DNA of 64,000 nt, taken from positions 1-64,000 of the forward strand of contig JBBQFL010000011.1 of the NCBI GenBank assembly GCA_038321965.1, read 5' to 3'. A model generated the notes under the pieces. That model had not been told where the DNA came from. It did no database searches and saw only the letters and a list, made by a program, of their open reading frames with translations. The first letter of the stretch is position 1. Each line of letters starts with the position of its first letter. This DNA is from UKL13-2 sp038321965 (GTDB lineage: Bacteria > Pseudomonadota > Gammaproteobacteria > Burkholderiales > Usitatibacteraceae). This document shows positions 40,870 through 50,518 of the stretch, piece by piece. The translations under genes and the position numbers were made by a program.

Positions 40870-41250
40870 GTGAGAAATTCCTTTCGGGGATCGGGATGAT
40901 ATCGATCGGTGCTGTTGGGTAAGGTCATAAGCGCGCTGTGCAGACAGACGCCTTCCTTAACGCTTAATTGCCGTCTGTACCATCAATGGTTCCAGAAATT
41001 TCATGACCGCAAGTCTTGATTTGTGACCGTGCTTGACGACTTGCCCGCCTTCGCAGCCAAACGGCAACAGTCACCATGTTCTGGCAAGTTCAATCAACTA
41101 AATGCATGCTTAACTTTTCCGCCGAACGAACATTTAGCGTCTTTGTCTACATAGATGCAGCCACATCTGCGTCAAGCTATATTGGTGTCAGTTCCAGGCC
41201 GCGCGCTGGAACGCACGCCAATCATCAGACTCGGGAAGGGCATCAATCAC
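40870..41250. other. Divergent intergenic region
   Basis: About 380 bases lie between the small secreted-protein gene and the hydrolase. The ORF frame of the hydrolase is open from 41155, but without a good start before 41251. No terminator, RNA gene or repeat was recognised. Promoters of both genes must lie here. Confidence 0.4.
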
Positions 41251-41967
41251 ATGACAGACACGCACAAGATAAATTTGGTCCTCCTGCCCGGCTTGCTCAC
41301 TGACGCGCGCTTGTTTCAGTTTCAGACAGAGGATCTCTCGGATATGGCCCAATCTATCGTTGGCGACTTGACCGTCGCGGATACGATTGCGGAACTGGCC
41401 GCCGCAGTATTGGTACACGCACCACCCAGGTTTGCGTTGGCAGGATTGTCGATGGGAGGCTACGTTGCGCTGGAGATCATGCGGCAGGCGCCAGAGCGGG
41501 TGCAGGGCTTGGCATTGCTTGACACTAGCGCACGCCCCGATGCGCCGGAGGCAAAGGCCAACAGGTCGAAAATGATGGAACTGGCAGAGAGCAATTTTCA
41601 GGTGGTTCTTGACAACTTGATGCCCAAGCTTGTCCATCCCTCGCGCATGACCTACAACTCAATTGTCGATACCATCTATTCGATGGGACACCGCATCGGC
41701 AAAGATGCATTCATGCGGCAACAACGCGCCATCATGGGGCGGATCGATAGCCGCCCCTATCTCGGCAAAATCAATTGCCCGACCATGATCTTGTGTGGCC
41801 GCGATGACGTGATCACGCCTGTGGAAATACATGAGGAAATGGCGGATGCCATTGCCGGCGCGAGTGTGGTCGTGATTGAACAGTGCCCACACCTATCCGC
41901 AATGGGTCAGCCAAAGCTGGTGTCGGAAGCGATGCGGGTTTGGTTGCGTGGGATTAAGTACCCGTAG
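41251..41967 (+). CDS. Alpha/beta-hydrolase fold protein
   Basis: This 238-residue hydrolase has the nucleophile elbow in ALAGLSMGGYVALEI (GLSMGG, Ser near residue 69), the acid in ILCGRDDVITP and the His in VVIEQCPHLSAMGQP, which complete a Ser-Asp-His triad. The oxyanion region is VLLPGLLTDARLF. Start MTDTHK is chosen because GGGAAGGG lies about ten bases upstream. No signal peptide is present, so it is cytoplasmic. The substrate cannot be inferred. The family includes esterases and MenH-like lyases. Confidence 0.82.
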   Translation: MTDTHKINLVLLPGLLTDARLFQFQTEDLSDMAQSIVGDLTVADTIAELAAAVLVHAPPRFALAGLSMGGYVALEIMRQAPERVQGLALLDTSARPDAPEAKANRSKMMELAESNFQVVLDNLMPKLVHPSRMTYNSIVDTIYSMGHRIGKDAFMRQQRAIMGRIDSRPYLGKINCPTMILCGRDDVITPVEIHEEMADAIAGASVVVIEQCPHLSAMGQPKLVSEAMRVWLRGIKYP

Positions 41968-41981
41968 TCAGATCGTTCGCA

Positions 41982-43712
41982 TCACACCATCTGTGGCCGC
42001 TGTACCTTTTCGTATGCGATCAGCAATTGCGTGTGCATTTTGCTGCCTTCCATGTTTGCACCGAGTGTATTGAGGCCAAAGAACTGCCCCTCGCGATTCA
42101 CCAGCGCATACGCCTGCCTGAGTGTCTTTTCCCCGAACAACAACTTCAGGCTTGTGTTGTATGGCTTCGCGTCCTCTAGCTGAAGAATGTTTTCGACACA
42201 ACGATAAACGCGGGCGCGTTCTTCGCCGAGCTGTCCGAACTGGCTGATCCATGCGCAACCGTCAAGCGCCGCATCGGTGTCGCCGGCCGCCAGCCCAAGT
42301 AACGCCTTGAGTTCGCCCACACGCAGGTCGACCCACGCAGTACCGGCATCGGCGGCGAGGCCGATGAGTGTGGTGATTGGAAGGTTCTCGGCCAGATCGA
42401 GGTCCAGAAGCGTATCGAGCAATTCGGCACATTCCTCAGAGGTGAGTTCAGGCAGGCGCAGGATCGCGGGGCGCACCAGATTGCCAACGCTATTGTTCTC
42501 CCATTGCAATTCTTCGATGGGATAAATCTCCGACATGCCGGGCACGAATATGCGGCAGGCGTAAACGCCAAGGTGCGTGAAATCGGCGACGTAAATGCCG
42601 TGGCCGCTGGCGTGTATGCGCGCCACCGACCAGTCGTAATCTTCCTGTGTCGTCGTGCCGAAATTCCAGTCGACAAATGGAAAGTCCGGCTTATCGCGCA
42701 GATATTCCCAGCTCACCACACCGCTGGAATCGACAAAATGAATTTCCAGATTCTGCGCATCGGCAATTTCGTTCATATCGAAGCCCGCCGCCGGAAAGTC
42801 GCCCAGCGAATCGAGCGCGCGGCCTTGAAGCAGTTCAGTCAGCGCACGTTCCAGTGCGACTTCAAAACGTGGATGGGCACCGAAGCTGGCGAAAATACCC
42901 TGGTCTTTTGGATGCAGCATCGTCACGCTCATCACCGGGTATTCGCCACCGAGCGAGGCGTCTTTTACCAGAATGCCAAAGCCCGCGGCGCGCAGGCCAC
43001 GAATGCCCGCCGCGATACGTGGAAAGCGGTTGATCACAGCTTCCGGAACATCGGGCAGGCAGATGCCTTCGCGAATGATGCGGAACTTGATGTCGCGCTC
43101 AAAAATTTCGGAGAGCGCCTGCGTACGCGCCTCCATCATGGTGTTGCCGGCAGACATGCCGTTGCTCACGTAGATATTGCCGATGACGTTTACCGGAAAC
43201 AGCGCCGTCGCACCATCGCGCAAGCGCGTGTATGGAATCGCGCAAATGCCGCGGGCAGCGTTGCCAGAATTAAGGTCGATCAACTGGTCCGCACGCACCG
43301 CTTTATCGGGGTTGTAGAAGTCCTGCAGCTCTGGGTTGAGTAGCGCCTTCGGCCACGCCTTGCCCTTGGCTTTTAGGGGGAACCACTGCTCATTCGGGTA
43401 ATGCACAAATTTATTGTTGGCGATCTTTTCACCCAGATAAAAATGCGTCCAGAAATAGTTGGTGCTCAGGCGCTCGAAAAATTCCCCCAGCGCGCTCGCG
43501 CGAGCGGCCAGCTCAGAGCCGCCCTTGCCGTTGCTGAACAGCCGCGTGCAATCGCGGTCGGTAACATGCACCGACCAGATGTTTTCGATTTCATTGAGCC
43601 ATGAGCGTTCTTCGACGTGAAAGCCGATCGCTTCCAGTTTGCCCCGTAGCGTGGCGATCGAGGATTCGAGCGAGGCGTCCTTGCTTGGGATGAAGGTTTC
43701 GTGTTTGGCCAT
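41982..43712 (-). CDS. ycaO: YcaO-family protein, E. coli YcaO type
   Basis: This 576-residue protein resembles E. coli YcaO (586 residues), which aids beta-methylthiolation of ribosomal protein S12 by RimO. YcaO enzymes use ATP to activate a backbone amide. The ATP-site residues lie in NGKGGSELAARASALGEFFER and EARTQALSEIFERDIKFRII, and the C-terminal domain ends with a Pro-rich-poor helical part. No thiazole-type peptide or partner dehydrogenase gene is nearby, so RiPP biosynthesis is unlikely. It is a single gene, convergent with the hydrolase. Confidence 0.88.
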   Translation of the reverse strand: MAKHETFIPSKDASLESSIATLRGKLEAIGFHVEERSWLNEIENIWSVHVTDRDCTRLFSNGKGGSELAARASALGEFFERLSTNYFWTHFYLGEKIANNKFVHYPNEQWFPLKAKGKAWPKALLNPELQDFYNPDKAVRADQLIDLNSGNAARGICAIPYTRLRDGATALFPVNVIGNIYVSNGMSAGNTMMEARTQALSEIFERDIKFRIIREGICLPDVPEAVINRFPRIAAGIRGLRAAGFGILVKDASLGGEYPVMSVTMLHPKDQGIFASFGAHPRFEVALERALTELLQGRALDSLGDFPAAGFDMNEIADAQNLEIHFVDSSGVVSWEYLRDKPDFPFVDWNFGTTTQEDYDWSVARIHASGHGIYVADFTHLGVYACRIFVPGMSEIYPIEELQWENNSVGNLVRPAILRLPELTSEECAELLDTLLDLDLAENLPITTLIGLAADAGTAWVDLRVGELKALLGLAAGDTDAALDGCAWISQFGQLGEERARVYRCVENILQLEDAKPYNTSLKLLFGEKTLRQAYALVNREGQFFGLNTLGANMEGSKMHTQLLIAYEKVQRPQMV

Positions 43713-43897
43713 GGCGAGTCTCTATTTAAGCGAAATAGCGTCATGGTACGCAGGGCGCGATAGACGCGTTGTAATATTTTTTTGTTATCGTAGCGCGTAG
43801 GATGTGGGACGACTTAAATTGCCAAAGGCTAGCAATGGCGCGCTGTTTCGAGCATAAAAAGCTGAGAAAGCGCGCCGAATGGCGATCTACGGAAACT

Positions 43898-45184
43898 TCA
43901 TTTCACCAAGCCCCGCGACATATCCATGATCAACCGCGTCGCCAGATACAAGCGCGGCTCGATAGAGTCGATGTGCACGTATTCGCTGTCGTTGGAGTGG
44001 GCACCAAAACTCAACAGGCCGAAACGTTCGATCACCGGTTTGCTATTGCCCAGGGCTGCAAACGCCGCGTCAGTCCCGCCGCCGGCGACGCTTTCAGTGA
44101 CATTCAGTGTCTTGCCAAGCTCTGCGTAAATCGTTTTTGCGTGCTTGCCAACGACCGCCGCAGCAGGATTGAATTGCAATGGTGGACGGCGGCGCTCGAA
44201 GGTCATCTCCACTTTGGTTTCGGGGATGAGCTGTTTGGTGATCGTGTCGCGGATTTTTTTCTCCAGCCCTTCATAGTCCGCAATTCGAACAACCCGGACA
44301 TCGGCGGCACCTGTGGCCTCTGCAGGAATGACATTGCGGTTGGTACCACCGTTGATCATGGTCCAGTTCATCTTGACGCCGGTGGCGGGATCTGAAAAGT
44401 CTTTGGTTTGCAACATTTGATGGGCCAGTTCATAAATCGCGTTGCGACCGCGTTCAGGGGCCGATCCAGCATGTGACGCTTTACCGGTGACTTTCAGCGT
44501 GACGGCGGCGATGCCGGCAGTCGCCAGCGATAGCGTATCGGATAAAATCGGCGAGCCCTCGTGGGACATGGTGAGGTCGTGCTCAGCGCCCAGCTTGGCA
44601 AAAACATTGCGGCTCGCAGGTGAGCTGATCTCTTCATCGCCGTTGATCAACACGGTGAGGGTGCCGTAATCGCGAAAATTCATTGCCTTCAACATGGCGA
44701 GGGTGTGAAGGATAACCGCAATGCCGGCCTTGTCGTCACCGATGCCCAATCCATAGGCGCGGTTGCCATCGATGCGAAACGGCTGATTGGCGAGCATGCC
44801 TTTCAGGTAGACGGTATCCATATGCGCAATCAGCAGAATTTTCTTGCTGCCGGTGCCCTTGAATGTGGCTTTGACCATGCGGCCGATTTTCGCCGGGGTA
44901 TCGTGCATGCGGTATGCATCCGCACCAGGCTCGATAAATTCAACCTCGCCGCCCAGCGTTTTGAGACGGTCGTAAATCATTTGCGAAATCCGGTCCAGTC
45001 CATCGCGATCGCCGCTGCCGGACTCGATATTGACAAGCTCTTTGAGCGTGTCGAGGAGTGGCTGCTTTTGCTGACTCGCCAGCGTCATTACCGCCTGGTC
45101 GGGCGCGGCGATGGTAGCGAAAGGAAGCAGGGTGCAGGCTGTAGCCGCCAGGTGCGATAGGCGGCGAATCAGTGACAGTGACAT
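43898..45184 (-). CDS. M20-family peptidase, secreted glutamate carboxypeptidase type
   Basis: This 428-residue zinc peptidase has a signal peptide (LAATACTLLPFATIAAP). The metal and catalytic residues are in LLIAHMDTVY, GIGDDKAG, NGDEEISSPA, MSHEGSP and FGAHSNDSEYVHID. The layout is that of carboxypeptidase G2, which removes C-terminal Glu from folates and peptides. A dimerisation lid domain lies in the middle (VTGKASHAGSAPERGRNAIYEL). AGGAAA precedes the ATG. It should act in the periplasm. Whether folate is a substrate cannot be judged. Confidence 0.87.
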   Translation of the reverse strand: MSLSLIRRLSHLAATACTLLPFATIAAPDQAVMTLASQQKQPLLDTLKELVNIESGSGDRDGLDRISQMIYDRLKTLGGEVEFIEPGADAYRMHDTPAKIGRMVKATFKGTGSKKILLIAHMDTVYLKGMLANQPFRIDGNRAYGLGIGDDKAGIAVILHTLAMLKAMNFRDYGTLTVLINGDEEISSPASRNVFAKLGAEHDLTMSHEGSPILSDTLSLATAGIAAVTLKVTGKASHAGSAPERGRNAIYELAHQMLQTKDFSDPATGVKMNWTMINGGTNRNVIPAEATGAADVRVVRIADYEGLEKKIRDTITKQLIPETKVEMTFERRRPPLQFNPAAAVVGKHAKTIYAELGKTLNVTESVAGGGTDAAFAALGNSKPVIERFGLLSFGAHSNDSEYVHIDSIEPRLYLATRLIMDMSRGLVK

Positions 45185-45256
45185 GGGATTTCCTGTGGGG
45201 GGGTGGGTAGATGACGACAGCTTAACGCGAACCCACTCAACAAGTCTTGCTCAGCG

Positions 45257-46123
45257 TCAGGGACGCAACCCACCCAGTATTGCCGCGACGCTGCAGGTCT
45301 CGGTCGCTTCCAGCTGCACGGCCAGTTCGAGCGACATGGATTTCGCATTGACGATGATGTTGGTGGACTGCCATGCGCCGCGTTTGCCATCGCTGCAGTT
45401 GAGCACGCCATTGGCTATCAAACGCGAGCCGTTGGTGGTGAAATTGCCACTGTAGGTGCATTGCAGGCCCGTCACGCCTGAAAGCATGATGCTGATGGGA
45501 CCGCTGGTCGTGCCAACCATGCCGATGTCGTATTGTCCGTAGGTTGCCCGGCCACCGTTGTTTTGGGATTGGGTGCAATTGCTACGGGTCTCGACGATGG
45601 CTCCCTGCCATTGTCCGGCGAGCCCCGGAATGATCGGCGCTGGTGGGCCGAAGATCTGTCGTGTGATTTGCCGGGCGCTGGCGAGTCCGTCGATGGTGTA
45701 ACTCATCGCCCCGGTATCGTTGCTGGAGAACGTGAGCGACATCGTTCCGACCTTGGTGAAATTCAATCCGCTACCGCTCCAAGGCATGGTTGGTGTTGCG
45801 CCACCCTTGAATCTGAGCATGTCGCCGGAACAGGCTGCACCGGAAATTGTGCAGGACACGGTGTACCAGGTGGGAATGCCGGCGGCATCGTATACGAACA
45901 TCGTGACAAACATGATGCTCGATTGCTGTGTGAGGGTCGCCCCCCATCCAGATTCGTTCGCGTTCCACCAGAGCCCCGTGAGCGGAGAAGCGGCGGAGGT
46001 GTCGACCGTGTAGGTCTGCGCCTCGCTGAACGTTGGCAGGAGCAGTGCAAGCGTCAACGCGAGGCCGGATGCAACACGCGAAGTGATGGTCGAATTATTC
46101 ATTGAAGGTATCGTTGTTGTCAT
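45257..46123 (-). CDS. Secreted protein with WW...ESGWG domain
   Basis: This 288-residue exported protein has a signal peptide (VASGLALTLALLLPTFSEAQT). Next comes a WW-type domain of about 100 residues: GLWWNANESGWGATLTQQ, FVYDAAGIPTWYTV, MSLTFSSNDTGAMSYTIDG. The same domain occurs twice at the end of the RCC1 protein at 59063-62950. The C-terminal part (GLAGQWQGAIVETRSNC...) is beta-rich with several Cys. Start ATG 46123 is used; ATG 46102 is an alternative. The function of the domain is not known to me. Confidence 0.72.
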   Translation of the reverse strand: MTTTIPSMNNSTITSRVASGLALTLALLLPTFSEAQTYTVDTSAASPLTGLWWNANESGWGATLTQQSSIMFVTMFVYDAAGIPTWYTVSCTISGAACSGDMLRFKGGATPTMPWSGSGLNFTKVGTMSLTFSSNDTGAMSYTIDGLASARQITRQIFGPPAPIIPGLAGQWQGAIVETRSNCTQSQNNGGRATYGQYDIGMVGTTSGPISIMLSGVTGLQCTYSGNFTTNGSRLIANGVLNCSDGKRGAWQSTNIIVNAKSMSLELAVQLEATETCSVAAILGGLRP

Positions 46124-46332
46124 GTTGAGTTTGGAACAGATTACTGCACTTACGTTCCATGCCAGGCGGAATAGATAAATGACGGCGAAGATTTGTAACG
46201 TAACGTAGAGGATAAAATGCGAGTCACGCTGTTTGCAATGCGCAAAGCACCAGCCTTCCGATGCGCCTGTCACACGTTGGTCAAGCAGTCGGCGTGCCGC
46301 GACAAAATCTGCACCACATAGGAGCTTCGGTA

Positions 46333-47823
46333 ATGAGTCACCCCGCTTACGACGAGCTCGCTGCGACCTGGCAGCGCTTGCATCATTTCAGCCACTTGCA
46401 GTCACTGGCCTCGTGGGACCGCATGGCCCTTATGCCTTCGAGCGGCAACGCCGCGCGTGCCAATGCCATGGCCGAAATGGATGGGCTATTGCACGGCATT
46501 CGTACCAACCCGCAACTAGCGGTGGCGCTTGAGCGCACCGATAAGGAAGCCCTCGACGATTTTCAACGCGCAAACGTGCGTGAAATCCGTCGCGACTGGC
46601 GCACCGCCAATGCGTTGCCCGCCGCGCTGGTGCAGGCGCAGTCGATGGCCAATTCGCGCTGTGAGCACGCTTGGCGCTCGCAGCGCCCGGTCAATGACTG
46701 GAAGGGATTTCTGGAGAATTTTCGCGAAGTGCTGAAGCTCTCCCGCGAGCAGGCAAATTTTCTTGCCGATCGGTCCGGTTTGAGTCCGCACGATGCGCTG
46801 ATGGACAACTACGAGCCTGGCATGAATGGCGAAACGGTCGACAAGTTGTTTGGCGATTTGCAGACGTGGCTACCCGATCTGGTGCGTCGGGTGCGCGATA
46901 AGCAGGCGCGTGAAACAGTACATACGCCGGCCGGTCCGTTTCCGCGCGGTGCCCAATATGCCATTGGCCTTGAGGCGATGCAGCTGCTGGGTTTCGATTT
47001 CGAGGCGGGCCGCCTGGACGAAAGCGCGCATCCGTTTTGCGGCGGCGTGCCCGAAGACACGCGCCTCACCACGCGCTACCGCGAGGACAGCTTCGTCGGC
47101 AGCCTGTGGGGCACGATCCACGAGACCGGCCACGGCCGCTATGAACAAAACCTGCCGCGCCACTGGCTGGGGCAACCGGTGGGCTGGGCGCGCAGTGCCG
47201 GCATACACGAAAGCCAGAGCTTGAGTTTTGAGATGCAAATCGGCCTCAGTCGTCCATTCGTCGGTCTGCTGGCACCAAGACTGGCCGCACATTTCGGCAA
47301 TCAGCCCGCGTTCGAGCCGGACAATCTTTTTCTGTGGCTCACACGTGTCCAGCCGAGTTTCATCCGCGTCGAGGCCGATGAATTGACCTACCCGTTACAC
47401 ATCATCCTGCGCTACCGCATCGAGCGCGACCTCATCGAAGGCCGGGTCGAGGCCGAGGACATTCCGGCGCTGTGGGATGAGGCCATGGCGAAACTGCTGG
47501 ACGTCGATACGCGCGGCAACTTTACCAATGGCTGCATGCAGGATGTGCATTGGGGTGAGGGACTGTTTGGATACTTCCCGAGCTACACGCTAGGCGCGAT
47601 GTACGCAGCACAATGGTTCGCTGCCATTCGTGCGGCGACGCCCGATCTCGATGCACGCATGGCGGCAGGCGATCTGGCACCGGCATTCGACTGGCTGCGC
47701 GCAAATATCTGGCAGCAGGCAAGCCGCTGGACGACCGCAGAACTGGTTACACGGGCGACCGGTGGACCATTGGATGCCGGGCATTATCGCCGGCATTTGG
47801 AAACCCGCTACTTGGGTGCATGA
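46333..47823 (+). CDS. Carboxypeptidase Taq, M32 family
   Basis: This 496-residue metallocarboxypeptidase is highly helical. The zinc motif HETGH (in TIHETGHGRYEQNLP) is followed by the third ligand Glu in SAGIHESQSLSFEMQIG. DNLFLWLTRVQPSFIRVEADELTYPLHIILRYRIE is a family block, and the length matches Thermus carboxypeptidase (about 500). It removes C-terminal residues broadly except Pro, in the cytosol. Start MSHPAY is chosen for its GGAG eight bases upstream. The M24 peptidase gene follows 31 bases downstream, so the two may act together in peptide breakdown. Confidence 0.92.
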   Translation: MSHPAYDELAATWQRLHHFSHLQSLASWDRMALMPSSGNAARANAMAEMDGLLHGIRTNPQLAVALERTDKEALDDFQRANVREIRRDWRTANALPAALVQAQSMANSRCEHAWRSQRPVNDWKGFLENFREVLKLSREQANFLADRSGLSPHDALMDNYEPGMNGETVDKLFGDLQTWLPDLVRRVRDKQARETVHTPAGPFPRGAQYAIGLEAMQLLGFDFEAGRLDESAHPFCGGVPEDTRLTTRYREDSFVGSLWGTIHETGHGRYEQNLPRHWLGQPVGWARSAGIHESQSLSFEMQIGLSRPFVGLLAPRLAAHFGNQPAFEPDNLFLWLTRVQPSFIRVEADELTYPLHIILRYRIERDLIEGRVEAEDIPALWDEAMAKLLDVDTRGNFTNGCMQDVHWGEGLFGYFPSYTLGAMYAAQWFAAIRAATPDLDARMAAGDLAPAFDWLRANIWQQASRWTTAELVTRATGGPLDAGHYRRHLETRYLGA

Positions 47824-47854
47824 ACGAATATTTTTAGGTACTGAGGAATCCAAA

Positions 47855-49090
47855 ATGACGATTGGCGTAGGCGGCAAAACCAAGGCTGAGGCGCTTGCAG
47901 CGCTATCGGATATGACGGCAGGCGTACAGCCGATCACCCAGCAGGAATACGCGGCCCGCATTGCGCGTGCGCAGACATACATGCACGCCCACGCCATCGC
48001 CGCGATGTGGGTCCACGCCGGTACCAACATGACCTATTTCACCGGTACCAAATGGCACCCTAGTGAGCGCATGGTCGGCGCCATCATCCCGGCGAAAGGC
48101 GCGGTCGAATACATCGCCCCGTACTTTGAGAAAAACACGCTCGACGACTACATGGTGTTCGAAGGCAACGTGAACGTTTGGCACGAGCACGAGAGCCCTT
48201 ACAAGTTGTTTGTCGATACGCTAAAGCGCATGGGCATTGGTGCAAACGAAGGCTCGCCCTTAGAAATTGCCGTCAGCGAGGACGCACCGTTTTTCATTGT
48301 CGATGGCATCCAGCAGCTCGCAGCCGGTTACCGGCTCATCAACGCCAAACCGGTGACTGCACATTGCCGCGCCCGAAAATCCGCAGCAGAGATTGCGCTT
48401 ATGCAGCGCGCAAAGGACATGACCCTCGAAGTCCACAAGGCCGCCGCGAGCATGCTTAGTGAGGGCATCACCACCACGGAGGTCAACGCCTTCATCAGTG
48501 AAGCGCATCGAAAAGTTGGTGCCACAGGCTCGTATTTTTGTATCGTGCTGTTTGGTCCGGCAACGGCGTTTCCGCACGGCGTCAAGAATCCGCAAACACT
48601 CAAGCGCGGCGATATGGTGCTGATCGATACCGGATGTCAGATCGAAGGCTACATTTCAGACATCACCCGCACCTATGTGTTTGGTGAACCCAGCGAGCGT
48701 CAGCGCCAGGTTTGGGCTGCTGAGAAGACCGCACAGGCGGCGGCATTCAAGGCGGCACAGCTTGGCGTGCCTTGCAAGGACGTTGATCTGGCCGCACGGC
48801 TGTCGCTCAGGGCAGACGGTTTTGGTCCCGATTACCAATTGCCCGGGCTGCCGCATCGCACCGGTCACGGCATTGGCATGGACATTCACGAGTGGCCCTA
48901 TCTGGTCGGCAGCGACAACACACCACTGGCAGAAGGCATGTGCTTCAGCAACGAGCCGATGATCTGCGTGCCGGGCGAGTTCGGTATACGGCTGGAAGAC
49001 CATTTCTACATGACTGCGACCGGCCCGAAATGGTTTACGCTACCGTCGCATTCAGTAGACGATCCGTTCGGGTTGGCGCGGACGGCATAG
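47855..49090 (+). CDS. M24-family Xaa-Pro aminopeptidase-like protein
   Basis: This 411-residue metallopeptidase has an N-terminal creatinase-like domain (about 25-170) and a pita-bread catalytic domain. Metal ligands are in MVLIDTGCQIEGYISDITRTYVFG (two Asp), GLPHRTGHGIGMDIHE (His), FSNEPMICV (Glu) and GIRLEDHFYMT (Glu). It should cleave N-terminal residues before proline. Start MTIGVG is chosen because GAGGA lies upstream. The frame is open further but overlaps the M32 gene. It follows that gene by 31 bases, which suggests an operon. Confidence 0.9.
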   Translation: MTIGVGGKTKAEALAALSDMTAGVQPITQQEYAARIARAQTYMHAHAIAAMWVHAGTNMTYFTGTKWHPSERMVGAIIPAKGAVEYIAPYFEKNTLDDYMVFEGNVNVWHEHESPYKLFVDTLKRMGIGANEGSPLEIAVSEDAPFFIVDGIQQLAAGYRLINAKPVTAHCRARKSAAEIALMQRAKDMTLEVHKAAASMLSEGITTTEVNAFISEAHRKVGATGSYFCIVLFGPATAFPHGVKNPQTLKRGDMVLIDTGCQIEGYISDITRTYVFGEPSERQRQVWAAEKTAQAAAFKAAQLGVPCKDVDLAARLSLRADGFGPDYQLPGLPHRTGHGIGMDIHEWPYLVGSDNTPLAEGMCFSNEPMICVPGEFGIRLEDHFYMTATGPKWFTLPSHSVDDPFGLARTA

Positions 49091-49099
49091 CGCGGTCGC

Positions 49100-49717
49100 A
49101 TGTATCAAGGCGAGCGATTCAATGGTTATTCCCATCTTGCTGGCACGCTGCTGGCGATTGCCGCTGCCACGGTACTCATCGTGTACGGTGCGACCAGGGG
49201 GGATACCTGGAAGATCGTCAGCTTTTCCATCTATGGCGCCACACTGATCGCGCTATTTGGTTTTTCAACGCTCTATCACAGCACCCGCGGCACCACCAAG
49301 CGGGTGTTCAGAAAATTCGATCACAGTGCCATCTACCTCCTGATCGCCGGGACCTACACGCCGTTCACGCTGGTGACCCTGCGTGGGCCGTGGGGCTGGT
49401 CCCTGTTCGGCGTGGTTTGGGGGCTCGCCGTCATCGGCATCATTCAGGAGTTGACTGTCGCCAAGGGCGCCAGGTGGATTTCATTGGCGATCTACATCGT
49501 CATGGGCTGGTGCGCGGTGATTGGGGTGGTGCCGATGATCGATGCGCTCGGCTGGAAAGGGTTTACCTGGGTTGCAGTGGGTGGCGTGGTTTACACGGCA
49601 GGGACCGTGTTCTACATACTCGACGAGAAGTACAAGCACTGGCACGGCATCTGGCACTTGTTTGTACTTGCAGGCGCGGCAATCCACTACGTGGCGATAT
49701 TTATGTATGTTGCTTGA
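49100..49717 (+). CDS. Hemolysin III / PAQR-family membrane protein
   Basis: This 205-residue protein has seven predicted helices and the metal-binding family signature: STLYHS near residue 55 (Ser...His), FDHSAIYLLIAGTYTPFTLV with Asp-His, and the final HLFVLAGAAIHYVAIF (two His). Bacterial members are called hemolysin III (YqfA), but they are membrane hydrolase-like proteins and haemolysis is rarely relevant. It begins nine bases after the M24 gene with a weak ribosome-binding site. It is probably in the same transcript as the peptidases. Confidence 0.9.
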   Translation: MYQGERFNGYSHLAGTLLAIAAATVLIVYGATRGDTWKIVSFSIYGATLIALFGFSTLYHSTRGTTKRVFRKFDHSAIYLLIAGTYTPFTLVTLRGPWGWSLFGVVWGLAVIGIIQELTVAKGARWISLAIYIVMGWCAVIGVVPMIDALGWKGFTWVAVGGVVYTAGTVFYILDEKYKHWHGIWHLFVLAGAAIHYVAIFMYVA

Positions 49718-49735
49718 CGGTCGACGCGAGTTTGC

Positions 49736-50281
49736 ATGACCTACCTCGTCCCCGACTTGCTCGCACCGGACCTTAAACTTGTGTTTTGCGGTACGGCGCC
49801 ATCGAAAGCATCTGCCGTTGCCAAAGCCTACTACGCCAAACCCGGCAACAAGTTTTGGCCGACGTTACATGCGGTGGGCATCACGCCGTCGCGTTTTGCG
49901 CCGCAAGATTATCCGGCTTTGCTCGCGTTGGGGATCGGCCTCACCGATCTCTGTAAAGTACATTCCGGGGTAGATGCCGAGTTGCCCGAGAACGCGTTTG
50001 ATATCGCCGCGTTTGAGCGCAAGCTGAAAATGTACCGTCCGAAAATTGTCGCATTCACCAGCAAGAATGCGGCACAGAATTATTTTGGCCATGCTGTTGG
50101 CTACGGTTGGTGCGAAGCGAAAAGGTCTGCAGCGAATGGCGTCGCGAAATTCTTCGTTTTACCCTCGCCGTCAGGGCTTGCGACCAGATTTTTCGATGTC
50201 GAAATCTGGCGCGAACTTTCACGGGCTTTGACTCCAATCCCATGTCTTTACCGTAATGATTCTGCATGTGTTTGTGGCTAG
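49736..50281 (+). CDS. mug: Mug-like G:T/U mismatch DNA glycosylase
   Basis: This 181-residue protein belongs to the uracil-DNA glycosylase superfamily. The first active-site motif reads VFCGTAPSKASA, next comes YAKPGNKFWPTLHAVGITP with the Phe-Trp stacking region, then GLTDLCK and the second motif VLPSPSG. It should remove uracil or alkylated bases from mismatches. A cytoplasmic repair role fits the family. The last 15 residues extend beyond the normal end, next to a repeat. The gap to the previous gene is 18 bases. Confidence 0.85.
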   Translation: MTYLVPDLLAPDLKLVFCGTAPSKASAVAKAYYAKPGNKFWPTLHAVGITPSRFAPQDYPALLALGIGLTDLCKVHSGVDAELPENAFDIAAFERKLKMYRPKIVAFTSKNAAQNYFGHAVGYGWCEAKRSAANGVAKFFVLPSPSGLATRFFDVEIWRELSRALTPIPCLYRNDSACVCG

Positions 50282-50311
50282 TTGTGGCTCACAAAAAGAC
50301 TGCATTACGGG

Positions 50312-50431
50312 TTTGCTCCTTCCCCCGCGGTTGTGGGGCAAGGCTGGGATGGGGGTGTGAATTGAAATTGAGACATTGGGCGAGCATCGCCCCCATCCCG
50401 CCCTTCCCCCGTTGCCGGGGGAAGGGGAAAA
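50312..50431. repeat. 120-bp palindromic MITE-like element
   Basis: The ends TTTGCTCCTTCCCCCG and CGGGGGAAGGGGAAA are imperfect inverted repeats, with an inner pair GGGATGGGGG and CCCCCATCCC. This 'CTTCCCCCG...ATGGGGG' design is typical of interspersed repeats in proteobacterial chromosomes. It fills most of the 237 bases between mug and the folate gene. Confidence 0.65.
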
Positions 50432-50518
50432 CCGTGACCGTCGAATCAGCCCAGCAAAATGTGATCCTGATACAGGTCGAAAATTAATGCGCGAACTATT
50501 CAGAAATAGAATGACACC

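Noticed and set aside
41982..43712. YcaO as part of a peptide-modification (RiPP) cluster
   Set aside because: The protein is the E. coli YcaO type, and no precursor peptide, dehydrogenase or exporter gene is adjacent.
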